Positions 10,848-21,753 of a stretch of DNA of 64,000 nt are shown here, piece by piece. The stretch is from Lasiodiplodia sp. COLG20 (lineage: Eukaryota > Ascomycota > Dothideomycetes > Botryosphaeriales > Botryosphaeriaceae), in assembly GCA_009801085.1 (NCBI GenBank), contig VNWV01000003.1, positions 2,852,001 to 2,916,000 on the forward strand, written 5' to 3'. The position numbers were made by a program, and so were the translations under genes. Each line of letters begins with the position of its first letter. The first letter of the stretch is position 1. The notes under the pieces are model-generated. The model searched no databases. It was not told where the DNA came from and was given only the letters and a program-made list of their open reading frames with translations.

Positions 10848-13423
10848 ATGACGCTCAAGGACCTGCTGAAGAAGAAGGACAGGATCAGGGACGAGGCCGC
10901 ATCGCAGCCGCTACCGCCGCGCGCCAGCGCCGACGACGCAGCAGGGCGCGCTCCGCCCCCTGAGTTCACGTTCATGCGCACCACGACCACAACCCAAGAG
11001 GTCATCGCCCCACCCAGCTTCGCCGGCGAGCAGCCGCCGAAGACGCCCACCAACCACCACGGCAACTTCCTGTCGCCCAACGACATCTCCCCGAGCGTAA
11101 AGTCCTCGCCCGAGAGCCGCAAGAGCATCTTCGGCCGCTCGCTCTCCAACGCCGGCTCCCGCGACAACAAGCGCCTCTCGGAGCGCCTGCCCTTCGGTGG
11201 CCGCTCGCGCTCGGCCTCCAGCCTGGTCAGCCTGCCCTCGGACCTGCCCGCAGTCAACGAGGGCGTCGCGCGCAATGCCGACGACGAGGCGCAGTGGGAG
11301 AAGAGGGCGACAATACTGGCCAAGGGCACGTTGATCAGCAAGGCGGGCAATCTGGGAGATGGCGGGCTGGACGTGCCGCGCCGGAGTCCCAGCCCGGCCG
11401 TGAGCGATCCGGGGAGAGACGTATGTTGTCCCTGTCAACCCACTGCATTGCAGACAGTGCTGAGGCGTGGCGTTTCACGCAGGAAAACATCCAGGAAGCC
11501 ATCAGGCTCCACGAGGCTGGCGGTGAGTTTCACGCGGTCATACAAAGACGGGCCTGATGCTGACTTGATGCCAGACCTGGAGCGGTCGACGGAGATTTTC
11601 GGGCGGCTGGCAGACCCCAACGGCACCAACAACGCGTTGAGCCAGGTGCTATACGGGCTCGCCCTGAGGTCAGTCATGCGGGAGATGTGACGAGTGTGGG
11701 CGGCGTGCTGATGATAATTCATGCGAGGCAGACACGGCTGGGGGTGCCCGCCGAATCCTGAGCTGGCAGTCACGTATCTCTCGTATGCGGCATCGAACAG
11801 CGCCGAGATCGAGTCTCTGGCGCTGCAGGCGGGCATGAAGAAGGGCGGTGCGGCCAAGGGCGAGCTCGTGCTGGCCATGTTTGAGCTTGCCAATAGTTTC
11901 CGGCACGGCTGGGGCGTCAAGAAGGATGCGTCGGCTGCCAGACAATACTACGAGACGGCTGCCAACCTGGGCGACACTGACGCAATGAACGAGGCGGCCT
12001 GGTGCTATGTCGAAGGCTTTGGGTGCAAGAAGGACAAGGTGAGTCACGCTTTTGGAAGGGGCGAAGAAAAAGAAAAGAAAGATGTCCTGCGCAAGCCACA
12101 TCTCTCCGACAGCCTCACTTGTTGGGCAGCGACGGGCAGGGGCTAATCTGGATTCACACGCATGGCAGTTCAAAGCCGCACAGTTCCTTCGATTGGCGGA
12201 GCAGAAGGGAAACAAGACCATCGGCAACACCTGGTAAGCATTCTTTTCAGTTTCACTCGGGGCCACGCGTCGGCATCGTCACGTTACCGGCAGACGACGA
12301 CGACGACGACGGGAAGCGAGTTCCACGCCAGCCCGCAAATGATCGCACTGCGTCATCCGCCTGGCGGACCCTGGCCGCGTTCGTCCCGCGCTTGGCGAGG
12401 CGGCGGCGAGGGCGGCGGTGATGGCGGCGGCAGGCAGGACTCAACAGCACACAGCTGTGGCTTCGTCACGGGCACACCCGAACGGGACGGCGGAAAGCAG
12501 GCTAGCGCGTGTCAAGGCGGCAGGTGGTGCTGGCAAGCATTGGCTGTGCGCGTACACGGCTCCGACACAACAAGTCATCTCTCGCTTAGTGCCGCCGGAG
12601 AAGAGGCACGGCTCGGCCCCCACCCATCCTGCACGCTCATGCGCCCTGCCGCACCTCCAGGCTCGCCGACTCTCCCTCTGCTGCGCATACACGTGGCAGT
12701 GCAGCAGTGGTGTGCGCCCTGCTGCCCGTTCGCTTGCCCCCGGCTGCCACACCACCACCCACACCACCCTGGGCCGCTTTCCACCAACACGCCGGATCGC
12801 GCGATGACGGGCATGTTCGTCGACCAGGTGCGCCCGCGGTGGTGTTGCTTTGGCGGTCCATCTTGCTTTCGCTCTCGCGATTTCGATCCCAGATGGGCGC
12901 CAGCAGCGGGGAGCCGCCAAAATTTTCGTACCAGCCCGCGGGTGCGCGCGCACGGCACAGAGGCAGGAACAAGCAGCCGGAGCAATCCGCGGTCCTCTCG
13001 TCCCCCTTGCTTTTCGTTTTGTCGTTGATTCCCTTTCCTTACCCTGCTTATCGATCCAGCCCGCCTGCCGCTTTCTCTCCCTGGTACCCCCCGGGAGCGA
13101 GGCAATGTATTGCTTATGCAGACCTGGGTTATCTCACCCAAGCCCGTTCGCACTCCGTCTCTCAATCTGGTCTCGTGCACGTTGCATGACGACGTGTTTT
13201 CGAATCGAGATGGGATATAGACGTGGATGGTGTGTAGTAACGCTTTGGCAAGGGTGAGAAAGACGGGTCTGCGAGCAAATGGCAGCGCGCGTGGCATCGA
13301 AGCAGCCGACCTTTCTTCTTGTCTCATTACACCAATCGTTGCGATAGTACAGATCTGCTGACATTTTGGTCTTTTTCTCCGGCCCACAGGATCTGGAAGG
13401 ACAAATACAATCCCAAGACATGA
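10848..13423 (+). CDS. SEL1-repeat protein resembling cell-cycle inhibitor Nif1
   Basis: Six exons, 10848-11420, 11483-11522, 11575-11668, 11732-12038, 12169-12233 and 13390-13423, encode 370 residues. The start MTLKDLLKKKDRIRDE is followed by a disordered Pro/Ser region with EFTFMRTTT and SPESRKSIFGRSLS (candidate phosphosites). A TPR/SEL1 solenoid comes next, with IQEAIRLHEAG, RLADPNGTNNALSQVLYGLAL, HGWGC, FRHGWGVKKDASAARQYYE and AAWCYVEGFGCKKDK. The last exon encodes only IWKDKYNPKT, an ending that matches what I recall of filamentous-fungal homologues, so the join across the 1,156-nt final intron is credible. Fission-yeast Nif1 is a mitotic inhibitor that interacts with the Nim1 kinase. 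The family call comes from overall layout and the SEL1 core. Confidence 0.78.
12234..13389 (+). other. Unusually long intron (1,156 nt) of the Nif1-like gene
   Basis: The intron runs from a GTAAGC donor to a CCCACAG acceptor. The exon before it ends in TG and the exon after it starts with G, which completes a Trp codon. Inside are a (GAC)n run at about 12292-12311, GGC-rich repeats near 12395-12440 and C/T-rich tracts. A long frame across it (12162-13028) is low-complexity and shows no family resemblance. If the intron is retained, translation stops at once (TGG TAA), giving a protein only ten residues shorter. Confidence 0.65.
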
Positions 13424-16400
13424 TAATGATGATGACAATGGCTTGCTTTGCCGCTGCCTAGAAGGAGTAGTGACCGGGTGCTGTGAGCGGCGAACGAAGG
13501 AAGGGGGGGGTGGGGTGAGAGGCACAGCCCTTTGCACACGCGGGATGGCGGATGGGCGTGGCTGGTCACTAGCCTCATGGCATGCGGAGAAAAAGAGAGA
13601 CGGTCTTGGATTCTTTTTTTATTTTTGGTCATTCTCCCTTTGCCTCGCCTCAATTCCATTGGCTCTCCCAACTGCATGGAAATCTGGAATGGCTGGACAG
13701 ATGGAATACCAGACGGACGGGCAACGAGATGCACGCGGTACTCCTCTCTCTCTGTCCGCGGTCTTCTTTCCACCTCGCCTTCGCCCTGTCCCGCGGCGGG
13801 AAACGACGAGCAAGGCGGCCGAGAAAGGATACGGCGGACGCCCGGCCGGCCGGCAGGCACATGTGGCGGGCAAGCAAGCAGAGGTAGGCATCCAGGACTT
13901 TGTCCCAACCGTGGTTTCTCCTTTCCATTCTTCATTGCCTCCCTGTGGTCTTATTAGGGATCGGATTCCGTTCCCTTTCACTAGTTTATTCTGCTCATCT
14001 TTTTTCTTTACTACTTGTTCCTCTCTTATTTGGAGTTTGACTGGTTGGATATCTCTCTCTTCACTTTGGGTAAGGAAGAGATTTAGGGATGGCGGAATGG
14101 GCATAGGAAAGGGGGGGTATGCATCAGGGGGGACGGTAGGAAAAGGGCAACTGGAAAAGAACAATAAACAAAGATGTCTTTTGACCCAATGGAAGCAAGC
14201 TGCTTAATCGGAGGTTCTGTTGGTTCACTTCTTTCATATCTGATACCGCGGGATATATCACTTGACTTTTCCCCCATCCAATCAACCCCTCCCCGTGTTG
14301 CTGCATCAAGGTCATTGGCTTTCGTTGCCGGGAGATGGGACTTCTCACCGAAGGACTGCCTAAAGCTGACTCGAGGTATAGCCCGTCAACGACGGACTGC
14401 ATTGCATCTCTTTCGCTTCATCTTTCTAGTCCCTTATCCTGCAGAGCACACAGTTGACCCGCTATCCGAACGATTGGCTACCGCCGCGACTGTGTACTTT
14501 CACTTATCATTTTTCTTCACAAGGCGGCTATATGGTGTGTGGCGTTCCGCTATGCTGTCAAGTCAGCTCAGTTCGAATGAGGACCAGTTGGTCAGTAAGG
14601 CGGCGCGGGTCACATTGTGGCAGTGCCAGTGATACGCAAGCGTTGGGGTCGAGAGACACATATTCGGGATCATGCAGACCGTCCCATCGAATAGTAAATC
14701 AGTGGGATTCTCATAAACGATTCATCCAGTAAGACAAAGAGCTGGCGGGAAATCCCCAAGCAAACGAAACGAGACGGGCGGCTTCATGTGGCTGAGCAAA
14801 AGCCAAAGTTAAGAAGGGGTGAAGAGGAGCAGATTGTTTCAAATGCCAGCTAGTTAGCGCTTACTGGTTGCTTTTACTTTCCAATCAACATACAAATGCT
14901 CAGCGGCGAAAGGCCATGTGACAGAAAGCTTACTCCCCTCCCGGTCCATCGGTCACTTTCCCGGCGTGCATGACTGATGTAGTGTTTCTGTGAGCATAAA
15001 CTCTGCGTTTTTCTTCCTTTCATGTGGAAGCAGCAGCATGTACTCGTAATCGTCGGGCGCTTCCATTCCTCGTCCCATAGCCTTGCAACATGCTATTGAG
15101 ATGAGAATAGCGGCAACAAATCAAAACGCAATGGCTGGGATGTTTCATTGCCCAGTACACATACGATGCCCATGTATGCTTACACGCATATGAGAGCGTA
15201 CGATAGGATGATAAAGCGAATACGCAGCCGGCTTACTGTTCATGCTCGGTATGCCGGAAAAGGGGGGAACCCGAAAGAAAGGGCATGCCAAGAATGAAGC
15301 TTAGCAATAGGAAAGCCGAGGGGTAAGCTAAAGGAGAAGGAGAGAGTACCGGCATGGACATCGGTAGAGGGGGAGGGCGGAGAAGCAGGGCAAAGTTGAG
15401 GCCCACAAAATCTTACTGCTTGACCATTTTTTTTTCTTCTCCCGCCCCAGCCCCTACCAGCTGCAGGGCCCAGTGTGGGCATCGTGTTCGGTTGATTTCG
15501 GCAATCCAAAGGGGAAATGGAGATGGTAGATGATGAGGAGGATGTACGTGAGGGGATTGCGCGTTTGGTCCCTCGTTAGGTGATGGGCGATGATGACGAG
15601 TGGTGATGAGTGATGATGACGAATGCCGGCCAAAAGTGTGCACTCTGTCCTCTCCAAAGTTTTCACGCCCCCGCTTGTGTCACCATCACGGCGGTGCCGG
15701 CGGTGGAGAGAGAGTAAGCGAGGCGTCAGTGAGCAGCACCGAGATCGTCAGATAACGACATCTCACATCACAAACATCTCCATTGCGCAAAGTGGAGTGT
15801 TTGTGGCTCGCAACGGGAAAGGGGAGGGAGAAAGTGGGAACATGACTGACACGCAAACGAACACCTCCAAGCTCCTGTCTGGCCCTATTCCTCCGGATCT
15901 TAGGCGCACAATCTGGCTACGATGGGGCGTCTGTCCTGCCGGTTCCCACTTGCGGCTCAAGTCTCTCTTGCAGGAGCGGGAAAAGTGGGCGGTTCGTTTT
16001 CGCACTCGCCGTTCGTAGATCTTTCTTCACGTACGTTGGCATGCTCCGGCCAGGTCAGGCCGATCTTGGTTGTTTGCGACGAGTCGTGCGCTATCTTCAT
16101 CGACAGTGGAGACGCAGCGAGAGGCTCTGAAAAATTCAGGTGGCTGGCAGGCAGGCAAAACTGTGGGGTTTAGAGAGTCAGTACGGTGGGCCCATGGTTG
16201 AGGGCTATTGCGGCTGTTGCGCGCGCACAGCCAGACGCGCGGGAAGGGCCAACGACCAGACGCAGCGCACAGCCAGCGCCACGCTCTCGCCGGTCTGGTG
16301 CGCTCTGGTCCCGCCGTACCGGGCGGCTGGGCCGGTTGGCTGTGCTCTGCCTCTTGCCTGCCATGCTGAGGCTTGTGCTCTGGTCGTCCTGTTCCGAGCT

Positions 16401-16965
16401 TTTCATGCGAGCCTGAGGAATGAGGCCGAGTAAGCTGCGCAGGGTGGGGGGGCTGATCGGCCGCGGTTCATGTGTTCGCTGCTACTTACTCGCGGGCAGC
16501 CCTTTTTGCTCGATGCTCCGGCGGCTCTAACTGCTATTGCGGCTCTAACCACGCGGGCCCCATACATCCAAGGCACGCAATTCCCTCCGCTCGCGCGTCT
16601 GGCGCTGGAGGAGCTGCCAGACCCGCCGGAGCTGCTCCTTCATCTAACGCGTTCGCGAATGGGGCGACGCAGCTGAGGTACCTACACCACTGCAGGTGGG
16701 AATACGGGAAAGCTTAGACTCCAATCCGGCGCCGGCCGCGGACGCAGGTAGAGAAAGCAGTAAGTGAGGGACGTGTAGCCGGACCGAGGTGGTCTGAGGG
16801 TTGGTTGCTGGTGTGCCTATCCTGCTGCAGGCGCATACGGCCCTTTGGTGTTGAGTCTAGCGGATGGTCAGTGAGTCGCGCTGCTGCGCCTCGTCGCGGA
16901 GGCCCTCTTCTGCTGCGTGGTGAGAGCCGTGCGCGCGCTGGGCTGCCCGGAGCCGTTGCTCCGGC

Positions 16966-16997
16966 GGCCGGCTAGCTATCCGGATAGCTATCCGGCC
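16966..16997. repeat. Near-perfect 32-nt palindrome
   Basis: The 32 bases start GGCCGGCTAGCTATCC and end GGATAGCTATCCGGCC, and pair with each other at all but one position. The inner part also contains TAGCTATCCGG twice as a direct repeat. It could form a cruciform or an RNA hairpin, or be a dimeric protein-binding site. It lies in the gene-poor interval. Confidence 0.8.
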
Positions 16998-17644
16998 AGA
17001 CGAGTCGGGAGCGTGCGGACAGCAGAGAGACGTGTGCTCGCGCCTGATGGACGGTGGCCAGTGTGCGCGAACAGACGACGTTGAGTATTATTTTGCGCGC
17101 GCCCCGCGCCAGCGGAGTGGCTGCGGCGGTACGGCGGCGGTGCGGCGCGTCCTATCTGCCTATCTGGACGGGCCGCAGCGGATTCGTGGACGGGTTGCGG
17201 CTTGATCCGGCTGGCAGTGGACTGTGGCAGTGGTTTAGCGGTGGCAAGTGCGTGTGTGACACCATCGACGTACATCTCTGTGGGGAAGTTGTCTGTGATT
17301 GCGGCTGCAGCGCGCAGCCGTGGCCGCAGGAAGAGGGAAGGCGGCGGCGGGCAGCGCAAATGCCCTCGTCAGCCGGCAGGTGCGGCCCCATCCTCCCCTC
17401 CCGCACCCGCCCTAGCCTGCCCGTCGCCCTCGCCGCGTGCCAGCCCGCGGCGGGTGAGGGCGCTGCTGAGTGGCTGCGCGCACCGGCGTGGTCATAATGG
17501 CGGTGAATGTCTCAGGTCCTGCACGATTGCGGAGCGCGCCCGCCCATCAGGGTCCCTCAACTCGGCCACCACAGTGCCCGTCACCGTGCGCTTGCAGCAG
17601 CCGGCAGATCCTTTTCTCGCCGTCTGTTCCCATGTGCGAGACAA

Positions 17645-17675
17645 GTGCGTGCGTGCGTGCGTGCGCGTGTGCGTG
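17645..17675 (+). repeat. GTGC microsatellite
   Basis: Five GTGC units in a row pass into a degenerate GCGTGTGCGTG tail, giving alternating purine-pyrimidine sequence of about 30 nt. This is a simple repeat likely to vary in length between strains. Confidence 0.8.
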
Positions 17676-18633
17676 AGCAAAGGACGACGTGATGGCGGGG
17701 TTGCTTGCCAGCAAAGCAAAGGAGAAGCCGGCGTGAGATCCAATTTGCAAGAATCCGAGGCGCCCCCAACCCATGCCCATCTGGCCGTTGCATTAGATAC
17801 AGGAAACCCGTTCCTTCAAGCCATGCCCAAAATAGCGTCGCCAAGAGAATCGAATCGAAGTGAGGAAGCCTATTCGCCGTCTTGCCATTGTATCTTGTGC
17901 CGGTCGTCCCGGCCTGTCGAGAGGGAAAGCCAGTTCCCAATCCGAGCAAAAAAAAGCGAAAATCAAGGAAACATCGCTGCCAAATGTGGAAAAGTGCCTC
18001 CAAATTGCCCGCCGTATCAACATCACTCGTCATCATCCTTCCGTTCGTGTCACATGTCCCGCCCATTCCCGTCCATCCCACGCTATGCCCTCTCCCAGCC
18101 CAGACCCATGTGTTCGTGAGAGTGTACAAAGGAAACAAGGAAATCAAAACACACACGACCGCAGAAATGCCCAGCAAAAGGAAACAGTGAAAGGATCGCT
18201 CGCCACGCTCTGCTAAAAAATCAATCAAATCGACAAAGGGACTAGAAATGGAAATGTTGACGCAAGAAAATTTCGAAAGGGGTGAGGGGAGGGCCACAAC
18301 AACCCTGAGCCCGCGGCGAGGCTGTGAGCGTGATCGCTAGCCCCGCCGCATCAAGCGACGTGTGGCCGGCGTGGCCATGCGCTCGTTCCCGCAAAGGGGA
18401 CGAGGCGTTTCGTCGCGGGCGTGACTGCAGTCCGCGTTGGACAATGAGGATGCCCTCGATGCTTTGAAGCCGATGGTATGATGACATGGCTGAGAAACAA
18501 GCAGGCTAAATCCATGGAAATCGTTCGGATGGTAGACAATCTTGGAAGCGAATATACGCCGGGCTGAGGGTTGTGTGGTCTCGTTGGTAGTTCAAATGAT
18601 CGTCGGGACAGATGACCAGCGGGCAGGCCTGTC

Positions 18634-20673
18634 TCAGACGTTGGCCGCCTCGCTCTTCACGCTGCCAGGGCTGCTGCTGCCAGCAAGGTGGTTGCTCTCT
18701 TCAACCATGCGCTTGAACTCGCGGACGACCTCGGTGGGAATGTTGTCCCACAGCAGGCTGCGCGTGTACACCTCGGCCGCCGTCTCACCCTTGCGTTCTT
18801 CGCGCATGGCGGCAAGCGACTCGGCAAGATTGCGACGGTGCTGCGAGGTGGGGGTGGCGGGCGGGGTGCCCTCATCGCGGCGCCCAAAGTCCGCAGACGT
18901 GAGGCTGTTGTACTGCGCAGGCGTGATGGAGAAGACCTGCTCAGCCTCCTGTTCCTTGGTAGGCTGAGTCAGCTGAGCGTGCAACTGCTCAAAGTGCGAG
19001 TTGCCCGTGTTGTGAGAGATGGACGCGAACTCGGCGCCCGAAAGCGTCGACTTGGGCCAAGCAGTGCCCGACGGGGCAGGCTCCAGAGCCTCGACGCGGT
19101 TGACGAGGAGGTTGTGCGCGGACTGGGCCGACGGCTCGACACCGGCATCCTTGAAGATGCTGTCGAGCACGGAGGCCGAGGCGGCGCGGACATCCTCGGG
19201 CATGCGAGGAATGGCGGGAGCCGACGAGCCAGAGTTGCTGGCGACGAAGGCGCCGCACAGGAGAAGCATGAGCAGGAGGCCCGAAGCGACGGGCTTCTCG
19301 GGCTCGTTGGCATCCTTCTTGTTGCGATTGAGGACGAGCGACGTCTCCATCGGCTGCTGCTGCTGCTGTTGCTGCTGTTGGCCATTGGCCTCTTCCATGC
19401 AGAAGTCGTTGTAGATGTAGTTGTCCCATTCGTTGCCGCCCATGTTGAGGTTGTCCATGTCGTTGGCAAAGTCGGTGAAGGTAGAGCTGGGCACAGCAGA
19501 CATGGTCGGGCTGCTCTGGCTCTCGAGCTTCTCGGTGAGGATGGAGACCTTCTTGCGAAGCTCGCCAGTCTCGAGAGTGTGAGTACGGACCATCTCCTCC
19601 TTCTCCCACTGCAGCGTGTCAATGACATGTTGAGCCTCGAGCTGCTGCCTCTGCCACTGCTCCTTCTCGTGCATCGCGGCTTCGACCTGCAACCTCATGT
19701 TCTGCAGCTCGTCCTCGAGTTGCACGACACGCTCGGTCCAGATCTTCTTCTCTTCTTCCAGCTCTTCGGTGTGCTTTTTCTTGCGTTGCCGCGAGTCGAG
19801 ACTATAGTAGAAGTTAGCAAGGGGAATTCAAGACACCAAAACAAGGCGGCTGCAAGAACCAAAAGACCAAATGCGGAAGGGAGGGTCGTACGCGGCCTGT
19901 CTGTTGCGGAGGAGACGCTTCTGCTGCTTCAGCTCCTTGATCTCTTCCTCGTTGGTGGACTGAGCAATGAGCTGGTCGATGTTGAGCAGGCTGCGCTCGG
20001 GCGGGATCTCGAAGCGAGCGTTCTTCTTGCGGATGCCGTCACGGCGAGGGAAGGGAGAGTAGGAGCGGGCGGGAGGGGTGTTGGGGCGCATGCGCTTGTT
20101 GATGGGGCGCGACTCCATCTCCTGGGCGGCCATGGCCATCCACTCCTTGTTGGAGTGTGGCGAGGGCGGGTTGCCGGAAGGCGTCGGCTGGAACACGGAA
20201 GCGGGCCGAACGTTCATGGGCAGGCCGGAGTAGGCAGCGGGCTCGGTCGAGCCGACGGCAAGGTAATTCGAGTCGTAGTCCTGGCCGAACATGTTGGATG
20301 CAGGCGTCCGGGAGTCCTCTTCGGCCATGGGCGGCCACACGGGTTGTTGCTGGTCGTAGATGCCGGGCATCTGTTGTGCTTGGGTGTGGCGCATGTAGGG
20401 GTTGTTGGTGGAGCCCTGGAAGAAGGGGTTTGTTGATACATTTGCACTCCGGTCCAGGTATGCGGGGGCAAAGTCATTGTCGAAAAAATTGGCCTCCGGC
20501 GAGAAGATGCCGGCGGCGCTGGTGGTGGGGGACATGACCGTGGTTTGGTTGTCCAGCAGTGAGTCGTTAGCGAAGTCGTTGTCGTCAAAGAAATTGGAGG
20601 CGGGCTTGGAGTCGTGAGATAGTCGTGATGCGTTGGGGTTGGTGGTGAAGTCCATGGACTGGTGGTGCGCCAT
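18634..20673 (-). CDS. bZIP transcription factor with possible transmembrane segment
   Basis: Two exons, 20673-19892 and 19801-18634, encode 649 residues; the intron has donor GTACGA and acceptor CTATAG. The start MAHHQSMDFTTNPNASR is chosen because it begins a region rich in FDDND-type acidic motifs. The frame stays open 67 codons upstream, which could be an N-terminal extension. The basic region spans the splice site, with KRLLRNRQAALDSRQRKKK around residues 250-272 (N-x7-R signature NRQAALDSR). A leucine-rich coiled coil follows (LEEEKKIW, VVQLEDELQNMRL). A Gln run is at about 402-410. Residues about 435-449 (GLLLMLLLCGAFVAS) form a hydrophobic segment of borderline length, followed by a polar tail of 200 residues. 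A bZIP before a membrane segment recalls ATF6/CREB3 factors released by proteolysis; that role is inferred only. Confidence 0.85.
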
Positions 20674-21753
20674 GGGTGGAGCGCGGGCAGTACTTGTACA
20701 GTCGGTGTGACTGCAGATCTGAGAAGCGGTGAAGCGCGCCCGATCGGGAAAAGGTGCAAGACGGACGGGCGGGCTGGGCAGCGCACGCTCGGATGCGGAT
20801 CGTGTGCTCGCTGAGATTTGGAGGGGAAACGCGCGGCGTTTGGCTGTGCTCGGGGCAAGATCTCGGGCCAGCAACTGCGATGATGGTTGTGTGTCTGTGT
20901 GCAGAGCGGGAGGGGACGGCGTGGGCTGGCGGAGCCGTAATGTATCTGCGCTCTGGTTATCGCGGCGCCCAAGCTTTCATTCAGCCGGGATGGCGACTCA
21001 CGAGCGTGAGGGGTGGGGAGGCCTGTCGGCGACTGGGATGCACGCGAAACAAGCCGCGGGCGCTGTCATTCGATGCCTCAAAGCTAGAGTGATCATTCGC
21101 TTCAGGTAGCAGTGCAGGACCGCCAAAGCGCTCCCAGCACTGAGTGGCCCCCCGTGCGCAGCCCTCGGGCCATCCTGACCAGAGAATCCAAGCGCCCGAT
21201 CACCCCGGCTCGCCGAGACGCCAGAGAGCTCTGGGCCCCCCAGCAGATGCTGGACGCTGTGGATGTCGCGCAGTGTCCGCAGCGCGGTCGAGCGAGCAGC
21301 ACGACGACTGAGCTCTCCGGGCCATCTTCGTCGCGCCGAGGCTGCCGCCCGCTGCGAGCTGCCTGCCCTGCCCTGCCCTGCCTGCCCTGCTGTGCCCTCT
21401 GCTCCGGCAGCGCCGCCGTCGACTTGGCTGCCGCTGGCGCTGACTGCGCTCCCCAGCCTGCCGATGCCCGCGCCATTCCCGGCGGCCACTCACACGCCGG
21501 CAGTGTGACCAGCAGACTCTCCGTCCCGTCACACCTTCGCTGCAGCAGCGGGCGGCCCGTCCGCTCTCCTGGCCTTATTCCAGCCTCGCCGCGCGACCGG
21601 CTGCACCTAGTGCCTTAGGCATTCTTCACCGCGCGCCGCCGGACCATCCTCACGACGACATCGACGGCGGGTTCAAAAAGAAAAAGAAAAGAAAGTGAAA
21701 GGAAAAAGAAAACTCACACAAATCAGTGGCTCAACTGCGCTGACCGTCCTTTT
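20674..21753 (-). other. Promoter and leader region of the bZIP gene
   Basis: About 1.1 kb upstream of the bZIP start and downstream of the NACHT-ankyrin gene. It is GC-rich with short unrelated open frames. A TGCCC-type minisatellite lies at 21361-21397. Purine-rich AAAGAAAAAG sequence at 21676-21712 probably belongs to the 3' flank of the NACHT-ankyrin gene. No gene is recognised. Confidence 0.45.
21361..21397 (+). repeat. TGCCC minisatellite
   Basis: Repeated GCCCT/GCCTG pentamers fill about 37 nt, with one unit interrupted. It is a simple repeat in the bZIP upstream region with no evident function. Confidence 0.75.

Larger units (their letters stand above)
13424..18633. other. 5.2-kb gene-poor interval between convergent genes
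   Basis: No frame in either strand shows a recognisable domain, a credible exon chain or coding-like composition. The interval separates the 3' ends of the Nif1-like gene (+) and the bZIP gene (-), where fungal spacing is usually a few hundred bases. It contains CT-rich leader-like tracts (about 13,610-14,060 and 14,380-14,520), ATGATG-rich sequence with the direct repeat GATGATGACGA near 15,588 and 15,611, a 32-nt palindrome at 16,966 and a GTGC microsatellite at 17,645. GC-rich sequence dominates from 16,200 to 17,700. A long non-coding RNA, very long 3' UTRs or a gene of unknown type are possible; none is shown by the sequence. Confidence 0.5.

Noticed and set aside
12162..13028. 288-codon frame spanning exon 5 and the long intron of the Nif1-like gene
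   Set aside because: It is in a different frame from the SEL1 exons and runs through simple GAC and GGC repeats; it is a shadow, not a gene.
13443..14207. 254-codon plus-strand frame after the Nif1-like gene
   Set aside because: Low-complexity translation without family resemblance, overlapped by similar frames on the other strand.
15580..15625. ATGATG-rich sequence as a box C/D snoRNA
   Set aside because: C-box-like TGATGA motifs are present, but no paired D box and terminal stem were found at suitable spacing.
17202..18119. 305-codon plus-strand frame in the gene-poor interval
   Set aside because: Arg/Ser/Pro-rich translation typical of chance frames in GC-rich DNA; it runs through the GTGC microsatellite and has no domain.
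18688..20436. 582-codon plus-strand frame opposite the bZIP gene
   Set aside because: Antisense shadow with Leu/Val/Arg-rich repetitive translation produced by codon bias of the true minus-strand gene.
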